Shown here in pieces: positions 35,163 to 46,776 of a stretch of 64,000 nt of DNA. This DNA comes from JADGRB01 sp036267635 (GTDB taxonomy: Bacteria > Myxococcota_A > Polyangia > Fen-1088), in assembly GCA_036267635.1 (NCBI GenBank), contig DATAVR010000024.1, forward strand, positions 1-64,000, read 5' to 3'. A program made the position numbers and the translations under genes. The number at the start of each line of letters is the position of its first letter. The stretch's first letter is position 1. The notes below the pieces were generated by a model. That model searched no databases. It was not told the origin of the DNA and saw only the letters and a program-made list of their open reading frames with translations.

Positions 35163-36161
35163 ATGCTCGATCCCGGCCTCGAGCTCTGCGATCTGCACAT
35201 CCACGTGGGGGGCGCGGTAGCGCCGCACGTCCTCTGGTCGATCGCCCACGAGCAGGGATTCAAGCTCCCGGTCTCGACCTACTGGGAGTTTCGCGATCTC
35301 GTCACCGCCAAGCCGGAGACCGTCTCGTCGCTCGACGAGTACCTGGCCATCCTGCACCACTGGACCGAGAAGATTCAGTCGTCGCCGGCGGCGATCGAGC
35401 GCTCGGTCTACGAGATCATCGGCAAGGAGTTTCGTTCGAGCGGGGTGTCGCTGATCGAGCTGCGCTTCAATCCGATGAAGCGCAACCTGGGCGGCGAGCG
35501 CGACCTCGACCACATCATCCACGCGGCGCTGCGGGGGATGGATCGCGCCTGCCTGGAATACGGCGTGCGCGCCGGCCTCATCTTCTGTCTGGCCCGCGAG
35601 TTTTCGCTGGAGCTGAACGAGATCCTGGTGAAGAAGGCGGTGAAGTACAAAGCGCGGGGCGTGGTGGGGATCGATCTGGCCGGGCCCGAGGTCCATACGC
35701 TGGAGCTCGGCGCGGAGGTCGCCGGCTACCGCGACCTGTTCGCGCGGGCCCGCGCGGCGGCGCTGGGGACGACGGTGCACACCGGCGAGACGACCTACAC
35801 GGCCGTGCCGGGCGTGCTGGCCGTCCTCAAGGAGCTGGCGCCGGCGCGCATCGGCCACGGGGTGGCCGCCGCCGCCAGCGACGAGGCGGTCCGCAAGCTG
35901 GCCGAGTCGAGGACGGTGCTGGAGATCTGCCCCAGCTCCAACCTGCGCACCCGCGCGGTGGCCAACCTGGCGGAGCTGGGGACCGCGCTGCGGGCGTTCG
36001 AGAACGCGGGCGTCCGCTACACCATCAACACCGACGGGCCGTACCTGCTGAACACCAGCCTCCGGCGTGAGTATCAGCTGCTGATCGACAACAAGATCCT
36101 CTCCGATGCCGAGGCCGAACGCAGCGTGGCCGTCTCCCACGCGGCGACGTTCCTGCGATAG
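35163..36161 (+). CDS. Adenosine deaminase-family metal-dependent deaminase
   Basis: Zinc amidohydrolase of the ADA/AMP-deaminase family. Metal and catalytic residues are visible: H12 and H14 in DLHIHVGG, H206 and E209 in VHTGE, H232 in RIGHG, CPSSN (256-260) and D291 in NTDGP. The second aspartate of the usual NTDDP is Gly292, and HLDGS-type text is HVGGA; both changes touch substrate binding, so adenosine may not be the substrate. It starts at ATG 35163, 30 bp after HU, and may be cotranscribed with it. Confidence 0.85.
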   Translation: MLDPGLELCDLHIHVGGAVAPHVLWSIAHEQGFKLPVSTYWEFRDLVTAKPETVSSLDEYLAILHHWTEKIQSSPAAIERSVYEIIGKEFRSSGVSLIELRFNPMKRNLGGERDLDHIIHAALRGMDRACLEYGVRAGLIFCLAREFSLELNEILVKKAVKYKARGVVGIDLAGPEVHTLELGAEVAGYRDLFARARAAALGTTVHTGETTYTAVPGVLAVLKELAPARIGHGVAAAASDEAVRKLAESRTVLEICPSSNLRTRAVANLAELGTALRAFENAGVRYTINTDGPYLLNTSLRREYQLLIDNKILSDAEAERSVAVSHAATFLR

Positions 36162-36190
36162 GCCGGCGCTTTCGTGTAGCTTAGGCCGGC

Positions 36191-38398
36191 GTGAGACCTG
36201 GGGCCCTGCTTGGCGCGGCCGCGACCGCGGCTTCCTTCGTCGTGACCTTGGCCGTGACTCCGGCGGCGCATGCAGCCGACGATGCATTCGCCTGGGCGCC
36301 GGCGCACGCCCCCGCCGTGGCGGGCGGCCGACAGACCGGCGCGCGGTTCGGCCTCGTCGGGCTCACTGAGGTCGAAGTCGAGGTCGACAACCTCTACGAC
36401 GCCACCAACCGGCAGGCGCTGGGGCTGGCCGAGCAGAAGATGGCGGCAGTGCCCGGGGTGCGCGCCGTGTTCGGACCGGCCGGCCTCCTCGACGTGACGG
36501 TCGACGCCAGCGGCAAGCCGAGCGCGCGGCCGGTGCTCGCCCGCGGACAAAGTGAAAGCGAAGGTGAAGCTGCTCGACAGAGGATCGTCCGGCGCGCCGA
36601 TGCGCTCGGCTGGTTCCTCACCGAGAACGGCCGCCGGGTGCGGTTCCTGGTCGACGCGCCCGACTGGGACCGCGCCGAGCCGGCGCTGAGCCAGGCGCTC
36701 ACCGAATCGGGGCTGGGCGTCCTGGCCACGCCGGGCGGGGCGCTCGAGGCGCGGCCGCTCTGGCCAGACCCGCGGCGGCACCGGGCGCGTTTCCTTCCCC
36801 TCGGGTTCGCGGCGATCTGGGCCTTCTTCGTGATGGTGGCGGCGCGGCGGGCGCATCTCCCGCTCGGCCGCCGGCGGATCTCGCGCGCGCTGGCGGCGGC
36901 CGCCGCGGCGGCGGCGCCCTTCGCGCTGATGCCGGTCCCCGGGGTGCGGCTGGCGGGCGGATTGGCCGCGCTCGGCGTCGCCGCGATAGCGTTCCTCGGC
37001 TCGCGCGCAGGGGATGCCACGAGCGGCCGGCCTCCGCGCTATCTCCGCCTGGTCCTCTGGCTTTCGGCGGCCCTGGCGCTGGAGGTGGCCGCGCTGTCGC
37101 CGCGGCTGCACGTCGGAACGCGGCAGTGGAGCGCGGCGCCGATGTTCTTCGTCAGCGTCCACGGCGATCTCGACGAGCCGGTCGTCTTGCGCGAGGTCCG
37201 CCGCTTCGCCGACGATCTCCGGGCCCAGCCCGGCGTGGCCAACGCCTGGTCGGTGGCCGATCTCTTCCTGGGGGTGACGTTCGAGGGACGGGAGGCGAGC
37301 GGGATCCCCGACGACCCCGAGGAGCTGCGCCGCATTCTGGTTCAGGCGCGGAGCGATCCAGCGCTGCGACTGGAGCTCTCGGCCGATCGACACGAGGCGC
37401 TGATCGGTGTTCGGTTCGACGACGATCCGAGCGTCGATCGGCTGGCCATCGTCGGGCACGCCGATCGCTACATCCAGCGCGAGCTCCGCCACGCGATGGC
37501 CCGGATCGACCTGTCGTCGTCGGCGACCTCGCCGGTGGCGCGGCTGGTGGGCGCGGGAATTCTGGCCGACGACGCGCGCGACAGGGTGCTGCGGATCTGC
37601 GCGCGCTCCGGTCGGACCTTGAACCGCGCCGAGGCGCTCTCGGTCGAGCGGGTGGCGCGGGCGGCGGCGCTCATCCCGGCCGCCGATCCGCCGCGGCTCG
37701 AGGCCGAGCTGGCCGACACGGTGCGGGACTTCGCCGGCCATCACCCCTGGCCGCTGGGGGCGCCCGAGGTCGAGCGGCTGATTTTGGGGGCCAACGCGCT
37801 CGGCGCCGACGCGACCGCCGAGGAGGTCCGCACGGTCGTGGCCGCGGTCTACGGCGCCCGCCTCCCCGAAACGATGCTCAACGCGACGGCGGCTTCGCTG
37901 GCCCGGCGGCTCTCCGCGGTGCAGAAGCGGCACACCGCGCGGCTCGATTTCAAGGAGATGCTGTACGGCGCCGACCTGCCGACCGAAGGGGTGCTCGCCG
38001 ACGAGGTGCGCAGCGCGACGCTGGAGGCGATCGGCCCGGTGGTCGGGATCCCCGTCGCCGCCGGGGTGGCCGACGCCTTCAGGCTCGACGCCCAGCCGAT
38101 CGGCGGCGCCCCGAACGATCAAGCGCTCTCCGAGTTCTGGAACCGGGCGCTGCGGGCGGGCCTGCTGGCGGCGGCGGGGACGATCGCCATCCTGCTGGTC
38201 CTGGTGGGCGGCCGGCGGGCTCTCACCTCGGTGCCGCTGGCCTTCGCGCCGCTGGCGGCGGCGATGGCCCCGTCGGCGATTCTGCGCGAGCCGGTCGGGC
38301 TGCCGATGCTGTCTTTCTTCGCCGGGGCTCTGGTCGGCGGCGCGCTGCTGGCGATCATCGTGACGCCGTCGCGGGGCGAGCGCGAGCGGCGTCGATGA
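36191..38398 (+). CDS. Reduced RND/MMPL-like membrane protein
   Basis: A 735-aa exported or membrane protein beginning with a signal-like segment (LLGAAATAASFVVTLAVTP). Two periplasmic-loop-like domains (VVLREVRRFADDLRAQPGVANAWSVADL resembles the MMPL/RND porter loops) are separated by a few helices (RFLPLGFAAIWAFFVMVA; LVLWLSAALALEVAAL), and a helical end follows (LLAAAGTIAILLVLVG; LPLAFAPLAAAMAP). It has far fewer helices than a real exporter and no recognisable proton-relay motif, so transport is doubtful. GTG 36191 is taken as the start. Residues about 118-125 (GQSESEGE) come from a low-complexity insert. Confidence 0.6.
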   Translation: MRPGALLGAAATAASFVVTLAVTPAAHAADDAFAWAPAHAPAVAGGRQTGARFGLVGLTEVEVEVDNLYDATNRQALGLAEQKMAAVPGVRAVFGPAGLLDVTVDASGKPSARPVLARGQSESEGEAARQRIVRRADALGWFLTENGRRVRFLVDAPDWDRAEPALSQALTESGLGVLATPGGALEARPLWPDPRRHRARFLPLGFAAIWAFFVMVAARRAHLPLGRRRISRALAAAAAAAAPFALMPVPGVRLAGGLAALGVAAIAFLGSRAGDATSGRPPRYLRLVLWLSAALALEVAALSPRLHVGTRQWSAAPMFFVSVHGDLDEPVVLREVRRFADDLRAQPGVANAWSVADLFLGVTFEGREASGIPDDPEELRRILVQARSDPALRLELSADRHEALIGVRFDDDPSVDRLAIVGHADRYIQRELRHAMARIDLSSSATSPVARLVGAGILADDARDRVLRICARSGRTLNRAEALSVERVARAAALIPAADPPRLEAELADTVRDFAGHHPWPLGAPEVERLILGANALGADATAEEVRTVVAAVYGARLPETMLNATAASLARRLSAVQKRHTARLDFKEMLYGADLPTEGVLADEVRSATLEAIGPVVGIPVAAGVADAFRLDAQPIGGAPNDQALSEFWNRALRAGLLAAAGTIAILLVLVGGRRALTSVPLAFAPLAAAMAPSAILREPVGLPMLSFFAGALVGGALLAIIVTPSRGERERRR

Positions 38399-39537
38399 CC
38401 AGGCGGGCGGCGATCGCCCTCGGCGCGTGCGCGTGCGCGACGGCGGCCGCGATTGCCACGCTGGCCGGGTGCAGCGCGCCCCCCTGGCAGATCGGCGCGC
38501 CGCTCGACGGCCGCCCGTCAATCCCTCCAACGGAGGCCCGGCCGACGCCCGCCGAGGCGCGCGCGACGGCGGCGCGAGCCCGCGCCGCCGATCAGCCGGT
38601 GATCGAGCTCGGCGCGCTGGAGGCCTTGGAACGGTCCTGGCGCCTCGACGCCGTGCTGCGCGCGCAGCCGACCGCGGCCGAGTACGCGCGGCTCTGTGAG
38701 CTGCTGCTGGCGCGCGCGAAGGTCTTCGGGGAGCTCGGCCGACCGGTGCCGGAGAGCCGCGACCTCGAGGCCGTCGCGCGCCTCGATCCGTCGCGGGGCA
38801 GGGGGCTCGTCCCCGCGCGCGCCGCGGCCGCCGTGGCGGCGGGCGACAGCTGGAAGGCGATCGATGCCCGCGACGACGCGCGCGCGGCGTATTCGTTGGC
38901 GGCGCGGCTGGGCGGCGTGCCGCCCGGCACGGCGGCCGTCTCACCCGCCGCGGCGCCCGCGGCCGTGCTCGCCTTGCCGGCGGACCTCGAGAGCTGGGTG
39001 CTGGGCGGGCCGGCGCTCTCGGCGCGCCTCCTGCCGCTGGCGGCGGCGTTTCCCGCCATCCTCGACGACGTCCCGCGGGCAATCCGCTGGGCCGACCTGC
39101 TGCTGGAGGAGGATCCGAGCTCGCCCGACGTGCTCGAGCTGGTGGCCCTCATCTTCGGCCGCGCCGGGAGGTTCGGCGGGACCGACCGCATGCTGATGGA
39201 GCTGACCTTCCACACGCCCGATCGCGCGGCGGGGCTCGCGCGCGGCGCCACCGTCTGGGTGCGGCTCGGCCGCCCGCGCGAGGCCTGCGCGCAATGGATC
39301 CGCGCCGCCCGCTGGCGCGACCGGCCCGAGGATCCCCTCTGGCTGAAGGCCCTCACCTGTACCCGCAGCGATCCCGGCGCCGGGAGCTGGCAGGAGATCC
39401 GCGCCTACGTCCTCGGCCGCGCCCGTCCTGACCAGCGCCAGGCCCTGGCCGCCACCCTCGACGGCTCTCCCCCGGCACGCGCGGCCACCCCCGGCGCTGA
39501 CGCCGGTTCCGACGCTCTCCCCGACGGGCGCAGCTAG
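38395..39537 (+). CDS. TPR-like lipoprotein coupled to the RND-like protein
   Basis: ATG 38395 overlaps the preceding stop (ATGA). The N-terminus is a lipoprotein signal (ATAAAIATLAGCSAP, lipobox LAGC). The remaining ~350 residues are Ala-rich helices with TPR-like spacing (IRWADLLLEEDPSSPDVLELV; ATVWVRLGRPREACAQWIRA). No catalytic motif is seen. Tight coupling suggests that it works with the RND-like membrane protein in the envelope. It ends overlapping the convergent sulfatase-fold gene by 4 bp. Confidence 0.75.
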   Translation: MTRRAAIALGACACATAAAIATLAGCSAPPWQIGAPLDGRPSIPPTEARPTPAEARATAARARAADQPVIELGALEALERSWRLDAVLRAQPTAAEYARLCELLLARAKVFGELGRPVPESRDLEAVARLDPSRGRGLVPARAAAAVAAGDSWKAIDARDDARAAYSLAARLGGVPPGTAAVSPAAAPAAVLALPADLESWVLGGPALSARLLPLAAAFPAILDDVPRAIRWADLLLEEDPSSPDVLELVALIFGRAGRFGGTDRMLMELTFHTPDRAAGLARGATVWVRLGRPREACAQWIRAARWRDRPEDPLWLKALTCTRSDPGAGSWQEIRAYVLGRARPDQRQALAATLDGSPPARAATPGADAGSDALPDGRS

Positions 39538-41741
39538 CGGGGACGCTCTTCGAAGGCGATCATCTTGGCGCGCAGCGCCTCGAACAGCGCGGCGTCGGCC
39601 GGGTTGCCAGCCAGGTTGAGCTTCTCGCCCGGGTCGCGCTTGAGATCGTAGAGCTCCCAGCGGCGATCGCTGATGCGGTGAATGAGCTTGTGGTCGCCGT
39701 CGACCATCATCGCGGCCTGGTGCGGCCAGGCGGTGGCCGGCATCATCTCCGAGAAGACCGGCGCCGGCGGCAGCGGCTTCCCTTCGATCCGCGGCAGCAG
39801 GCTGCGGCCGCGCATGCCGGCCGGAATGGGCGCGCCCACCAGATCGAGCAGCGTCGGCGCCACGTCGACCAGCTCCACCTGATCGTTGATCACGACGGGC
39901 GCCCGGCCGGGAATGGCGATGATGAGCGGCACGCGCATCTGCTCGTCATAGAGATCGGTGCCGTGGAAGAACTGCTTGTGCTCGCCCCAGGCTTCGCCGT
40001 GGTCGGCGCACACGACGATGGCCGTGTTCTTGTCGAGCCCGAGCGCCACCAGCTCGTCGAACAGCTTTTTCACCCACAGATCGGTGAAGGCGATCTCGTA
40101 GTCGTACTTCTCCATCAGCCCGGGGACGCCGGAGAGCTGGGTGGGGAACTCCTTGTGCGGCATATACGAGGAGTGCGGCTCGAAGAGGTGCGTCCAGAGC
40201 ACGAACCGCTCGTGCTTGGCCGCCGCCTGCTTGAGCCGCGCGATGACCCGGGGGACGATGCGCGGCGAGGCGCTGTCCTTGTTCGACTCGGCGATGGTCC
40301 CCGCGCCGTCGTCGGACCACTCGGCGAACCCGCGGCTGATCCCCCGATCGGCGGTGAAGTAGAAGTGCGAGAAGATCCCGATCGGCTCGAGCCCCGTCGC
40401 CGCCAGAGTCTCGAAGAACGTATGGTTGGTGGGCAGCAGGTTGGGGTAGTTCACCGTCGGCTTGTCGAAGGCGATGTCGGTCGGGTAGCGCCCGGTCACG
40501 ATCGACGGGAACGAGCGCGGCGTGTTGGGGGCCTGCGACCAGACCCGGCGGAAGTAGGCCCCGCGGCGCGCGAGCGCGTCGAGCGTCGGCGTCAGCGATT
40601 GCCCGGGTGGCCGGCCGTAGCCCGCGACCCCCAGCCGGTCGCCGCGGAAGGCGTCGATGGTGACGATCAGGATGTTCCCCTTCCAGCCGTCGGCGCGCGG
40701 CCTGATCGGCGCCAAAGCGGCGGCGTCACCGGTGGCTTCACCCGCTGTGCTCTTCGGCGCGGCGGCGATTGGCTTGGCGTCGCCCCCCTCGCAGTCCTGA
40801 TCGATCCCGTCGCCCGGAATGTCCTCGGCGCCGGGGTGGACGTCGGCGCGGGTGTCGTCGCAGTCGCCGCCGCCGAAGCGCGCCGAGAAGCCGTCGCCGT
40901 CGTGGTCGGTCAGCCGGCGCGCGGTGCCGAGCAGGAAGCGCAGCCCCCAGCCGTGGTCGGCGACCGCCTCGAACGCGGGCGCGCCCTCCGGTAACTGTGC
41001 CCCGATCATGAGACCACCCGCGGCCGCCACGGCGATCGCCAGCGGCAACCCGAGACCGAGGGCCGCCGGCAGTCGGGCCCGCAGCCCCTTCCCCGGGCGC
41101 GACCAGAACCAGAAGAAGCCATGCGCAGTGCCGAGCAGCAGCGCCGCCGCGAGCGCGTAGAAGGGGCCGAGATCGAGCACCCGCCAGTCGGCGCGCGACA
41201 GCGCGAAGACGAACGCCAGCACGGCCACCGCCGCCAGCGCAGAGAGCAAGAAGCCCGTCGCGCCGAGCGCGCGCGGGCGGGGGAGGAGCCGCGCTGCGCG
41301 CCGCAGGAGCGGCAAGGCGGCGATGGCGGCCACCGCGCCCGGCACCGCGCCGATCACGGCCAGCCCGGCCGCGGCGATGGTGGCCAGCTTCTGGCTGGCC
41401 ATCTTGCCGACCAGCAGGTGTTGCCCGGCGGCGGCCACGACGGCGATGACCAGCGTGGCCGCCAGCGCGGCGAGGATCCCCGTCGCGACCGCGCGGTCGC
41501 GCTCGGGCTCGGTCGGCAGCGACGTCCACCCGGGCGGTCGAGCCTCTTCGATCGCGTCGACGACGAGCTGGGCCCCCAGCCCGCAAACGATCGCCGCCGT
41601 CCCGTAGAGGCCGAGCGCCAGCGCGAGCACGCCCCCCGCGCCGCCGCCGCCCGCCGTCAGCAGAGCATCGACGAGGCCGGCGCCACACACCCCAGCCAGG
41701 ACCGAAGCTCCGACCGGACGCCGCAAGCTGGGAACCTTCAT
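39534..41741 (-). CDS. Membrane sulfatase-fold (alkaline phosphatase superfamily) enzyme with a DxDGD metal-binding motif
   Basis: The N-terminal ~270 residues hold several transmembrane helices. An extracytoplasmic DHDGDGFSARFGGGDCDDT to GIDQDCEGGD stretch follows, the calcium-binding type motif found in MopE-like and thrombospondin-related proteins. Then comes an alkaline-phosphatase-superfamily domain (ILIVTIDAFRGDRLGVAGYG; VVCADHGEAWGEHKQFFHG). The nucleophile region reads APNTPRSFPSIVTG, with Thr where true sulfatases have Cys or Ser in CxPSR. It therefore resembles phospho-/glycerophospho-transferases rather than formylglycine sulfatases. At 735 aa it may modify an envelope polymer. Confidence 0.85.
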   Translation of the reverse strand: MKVPSLRRPVGASVLAGVCGAGLVDALLTAGGGGAGGVLALALGLYGTAAIVCGLGAQLVVDAIEEARPPGWTSLPTEPERDRAVATGILAALAATLVIAVVAAAGQHLLVGKMASQKLATIAAAGLAVIGAVPGAVAAIAALPLLRRAARLLPRPRALGATGFLLSALAAVAVLAFVFALSRADWRVLDLGPFYALAAALLLGTAHGFFWFWSRPGKGLRARLPAALGLGLPLAIAVAAAGGLMIGAQLPEGAPAFEAVADHGWGLRFLLGTARRLTDHDGDGFSARFGGGDCDDTRADVHPGAEDIPGDGIDQDCEGGDAKPIAAAPKSTAGEATGDAAALAPIRPRADGWKGNILIVTIDAFRGDRLGVAGYGRPPGQSLTPTLDALARRGAYFRRVWSQAPNTPRSFPSIVTGRYPTDIAFDKPTVNYPNLLPTNHTFFETLAATGLEPIGIFSHFYFTADRGISRGFAEWSDDGAGTIAESNKDSASPRIVPRVIARLKQAAAKHERFVLWTHLFEPHSSYMPHKEFPTQLSGVPGLMEKYDYEIAFTDLWVKKLFDELVALGLDKNTAIVVCADHGEAWGEHKQFFHGTDLYDEQMRVPLIIAIPGRAPVVINDQVELVDVAPTLLDLVGAPIPAGMRGRSLLPRIEGKPLPPAPVFSEMMPATAWPHQAAMMVDGDHKLIHRISDRRWELYDLKRDPGEKLNLAGNPADAALFEALRAKMIAFEERPR

Positions 41742-41841
41742 GCGCCTCTTAGCCAGCTAACACGCGCGCGGGACCGTGACAACTTAACCCGTAGATTTCC
41801 TTCCTTGGGGTGTCTTGGAGTGATCTTGGGGCGAACCCTCC

Positions 41842-41869
41842 TTGACGGCCGCGCGCAAATCGGGATATT
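41842..41869 (+). promoter_or_regulatory. Promoter of the small basic protein gene
   Basis: -35 TTGACG (41842-41847), 16-bp spacer, -10 GATATT (41864-41869). Transcription would start near 41876, two bases before the ATG, so the message would be leaderless; no Shine-Dalgarno is present. Confidence 0.45.
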
Positions 41870-41877
41870 GCGAGCGC

Positions 41878-42039
41878 ATGGGACGACGGGACAATCGGCG
41901 ATCGATGAAGATGCGCCGCCTCACGCGGCAGCGAAAACTGAAGGCGCGCATCGCCAAGAAGAAGACGGTCGGCAAGGAGAAGGCCGCCGCCACCGCGAAG
42001 CCGGCGGCCAAGAAGAAGACCGCCGCGCCGAAGAAATAG
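41878..42039 (+). CDS. Small Lys/Arg/Ala-rich basic protein (53 aa)
   Basis: MGRRDNRRSMKMRRLTRQ is followed by a Lys/Ala-rich tail (AKPAAKKKTAAPKK) like the C-terminus of histone H1. About half the residues are Lys or Arg. It is probably a nucleic-acid-binding or ribosome-associated protein. An in-frame ATG further upstream (41842) lies in the promoter and is rejected. The leaderless context is unusual. I do not assign a family. Confidence 0.65.
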   Translation: MGRRDNRRSMKMRRLTRQRKLKARIAKKKTVGKEKAAATAKPAAKKKTAAPKK

Positions 42040-42082
42040 CTGCAGATAGACGAAAAGGGGCGGGTCGCGCACCCGCAGACTC

Positions 42083-44746
<2,664 letters not shown>

Positions 44747-44811
44747 CTCCGTTTGATGAAATTATCGGCCAAGTCGCTCATGCTGAAAACAGAGCGATCC
44801 GGTCGCCAACG

Positions 44812-45627
44812 ATGCTGAACCTCGCCGCCCGCCCCACGGCCCTCGCGCTCCTCGCCTTGCTGGCGTTTGGCCCGGCGCGTGCGCTGGCACGTCCGGGCGC
44901 CAAGACCCCGGCCAGGAAGGCGACGGCCAAGGCCAGCAAGAAGGTCCCCAAGAACGCGCCGGTGGTCCTCTATCACGTCAACCGGCGCGAGACGATGGCG
45001 CTGCGGCTGCGCGACGGAAAGGGGCGCCCGGTGAAGGGGATGCAGCGCCGCTTCGATCATTTCCTGCGCTGCCACTACACCAACGTCGAGCACAAGATGG
45101 ACCCGCGCCTCATGAGGCTGCTCTTCCAGACGGGGCACCATTGGCCGGGACGCCGGCTGGAGGTGGTCTCGGGTTACCGCCACCCCGACGTGGCGAAGAA
45201 CCCCCACAGCCCGCACATGAAGGGGCTGGCCTGCGACTTTCGGGTCGAAGGGGTCAAGACGGCCGAGCTGCGCGACTACCTGCGGCGGACATTCGACAAG
45301 GTGGGCGTCGGCTACTATCCCAACTCGACCTTCGTCCACCTCGACGTCCGCAAGGACCGGTCGGCGTTCTGGATCGACTACTCGGGGCCCGGGGAGCGGG
45401 CGGTCTATTCGGCGACGCCCAACGACGACCTCAAGAACGGCCGGGCCGACAGCTACCACCCGACCAAGATCAGCGGCGCCTGGGTGCAGGACCCCAATCA
45501 GGACCCGGCGCAGGAGCCGAGGCAGGATCCGAGGCAGGATCCGACGCAGGATCCGACGCAGGATCCGACGACGGACGGTCGAGCCGCTCCCTCGCCCGAC
45601 TCCGAAAAAGACCAGGAAACACCCTGA
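44812..45627 (+). CDS. Secreted M15/DUF882-like peptidase with QDP repeat tail
   Basis: A signal peptide (ALALLALLAFGPARALA) is followed by a basic linker and a YcbK/DUF882-type (M15 D-Ala-D-Ala peptidase clan) domain: RRFDHFLRCHYTN, RRLEVVSGYRHPD, HMKGLACDFRV (metal His and Asp) and FVHLDVR (metal His). It should act on peptidoglycan in the periplasm. The C-terminus is a repeat of QDPx/QEPx units encoded by a 12-bp repeat containing GGATCC (45487-45570). Confidence 0.85.
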   Translation: MLNLAARPTALALLALLAFGPARALARPGAKTPARKATAKASKKVPKNAPVVLYHVNRRETMALRLRDGKGRPVKGMQRRFDHFLRCHYTNVEHKMDPRLMRLLFQTGHHWPGRRLEVVSGYRHPDVAKNPHSPHMKGLACDFRVEGVKTAELRDYLRRTFDKVGVGYYPNSTFVHLDVRKDRSAFWIDYSGPGERAVYSATPNDDLKNGRADSYHPTKISGAWVQDPNQDPAQEPRQDPRQDPTQDPTQDPTTDGRAAPSPDSEKDQETP

Positions 45628-45713
45628 TTCGCTGTCATTGAGCGGCCAGGTTCTGTGCTAACTTCCGAAGTTCCTCCGGCGCGCGGCGCCGGGGCGGTCA
45701 CGAGGAGGCCCCG

Positions 45714-46772
45714 ATGAGAATCACTGGTGCTTTTGTGCTGGCTCTGTCGCTCGGCGTTGCGGCCGTCGCCACGGGCACGCCGAGTTACGCCAAAGGCAAA
45801 GGCAAGAAGAAGGGGGGCGGGGAGGGGAGCGCGCCGGCTGCCAGCGCCAAGGAGGTCGACAAGCTGAAGGCGGTACGGCTCGGCGATCCCGACGCGGGAA
45901 CGTTCAAGTGGGGGATGAAGCCGGAGGAGGTGATGGCCTCCGTGCGCGTGTCGCTCGAAGGGAAGTACAAGAAGCGGATCGAAGAGGCGTCGCAGGACCC
46001 GGGCAAGCAGCAGCGCGTGCGCGACGAGATGATTCGCGAGATCAACGCGGTCAAGAAGAGCTTCACCAAGTTCGAAGGGCAGAAGAGCGGATGGGACGTC
46101 TCCATCGTCGGGCCCGAGTTCCAGCAAGGGACCTCGGAGGCGGTGCTGGTGACCAAGGAAGAGGCCTGGACCCGCTACTTCTTCTTCTTCGACAACGGGC
46201 TCTACAAGATGTACCTGGCGTTCAACAAGGACGCCCTGCAGGGGAAGTCGTTCGCCGACTTCGGCAAGAACATGGAGAGCCGCTACGGCAACGCGCGCGC
46301 GGTCTACCGCGACGAAAAGACCAAGGCGGGCGTCGACCACGTGCTCGATCACTTCGCCTGGACGGCGGGCGGCGACCGGCTGAAGCTGGTCGACCGCTCG
46401 GAGTTCTACGGCGTCTATTGCCTGGTGCTGTACGAACAGGCGACGCACGAGCGCGTCGTCGAGAAGCGCAACGTCGTCAACCCGGGCACGGTGGAGAAGG
46501 ACGAGCTCGTCGAGGCTGTCGCCACCCGGGGCAAGGACGGCAATGACGAGAACGACGACATCATCGATCGCGTCGTCGGCCACGAGACCAAGAAGCCGGG
46601 GACCGAGGAGCACGCCGACATCGTCGTGCCGTCGACCTCGGGCAGGGCGGTCAGCCCCTCCGAGGTGAATTCCAAGAGTGGTTCCTCGGGTTCGTCCAGC
46701 TCGTCGTCCGAGAGCAAGAAGAAGGCCTCGAAGAAGTCGAACGACAACCCGATGGACGGGCTCGAGCTCTAG
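45714..46772 (+). CDS. Secreted protein of unknown function, Ser/Lys-rich tail
   Basis: A signal peptide (ITGAFVLALSLGVAAVATG) ends before a Lys/Gly linker (GKGKKKGGGEG). Residues about 60-260 form a conserved-looking globular domain (FKWGMKPEEVMASVRVSLEGKY; WTRYFFFFDNGLYKMYLAFN). The tail is acidic, then a Ser/Lys low-complexity run (SGSSGSSSSSSESKKK). The start has a strong GAGGAGG site. I recognise no family; a calcium- or protease-related role cannot be supported. The next gene starts 4 bp after its stop. Confidence 0.75.
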   Translation: MRITGAFVLALSLGVAAVATGTPSYAKGKGKKKGGGEGSAPAASAKEVDKLKAVRLGDPDAGTFKWGMKPEEVMASVRVSLEGKYKKRIEEASQDPGKQQRVRDEMIREINAVKKSFTKFEGQKSGWDVSIVGPEFQQGTSEAVLVTKEEAWTRYFFFFDNGLYKMYLAFNKDALQGKSFADFGKNMESRYGNARAVYRDEKTKAGVDHVLDHFAWTAGGDRLKLVDRSEFYGVYCLVLYEQATHERVVEKRNVVNPGTVEKDELVEAVATRGKDGNDENDDIIDRVVGHETKKPGTEEHADIVVPSTSGRAVSPSEVNSKSGSSGSSSSSSESKKKASKKSNDNPMDGLEL

Positions 46773-46776
46773 TGAT

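Noticed and set aside
36074..39082. Open frame of 1002 codons on the minus strand
   Set aside because: Antisense to the RND-like protein and its lipoprotein, both of which have proper signals and coupled starts. The product is Pro/Arg low complexity.
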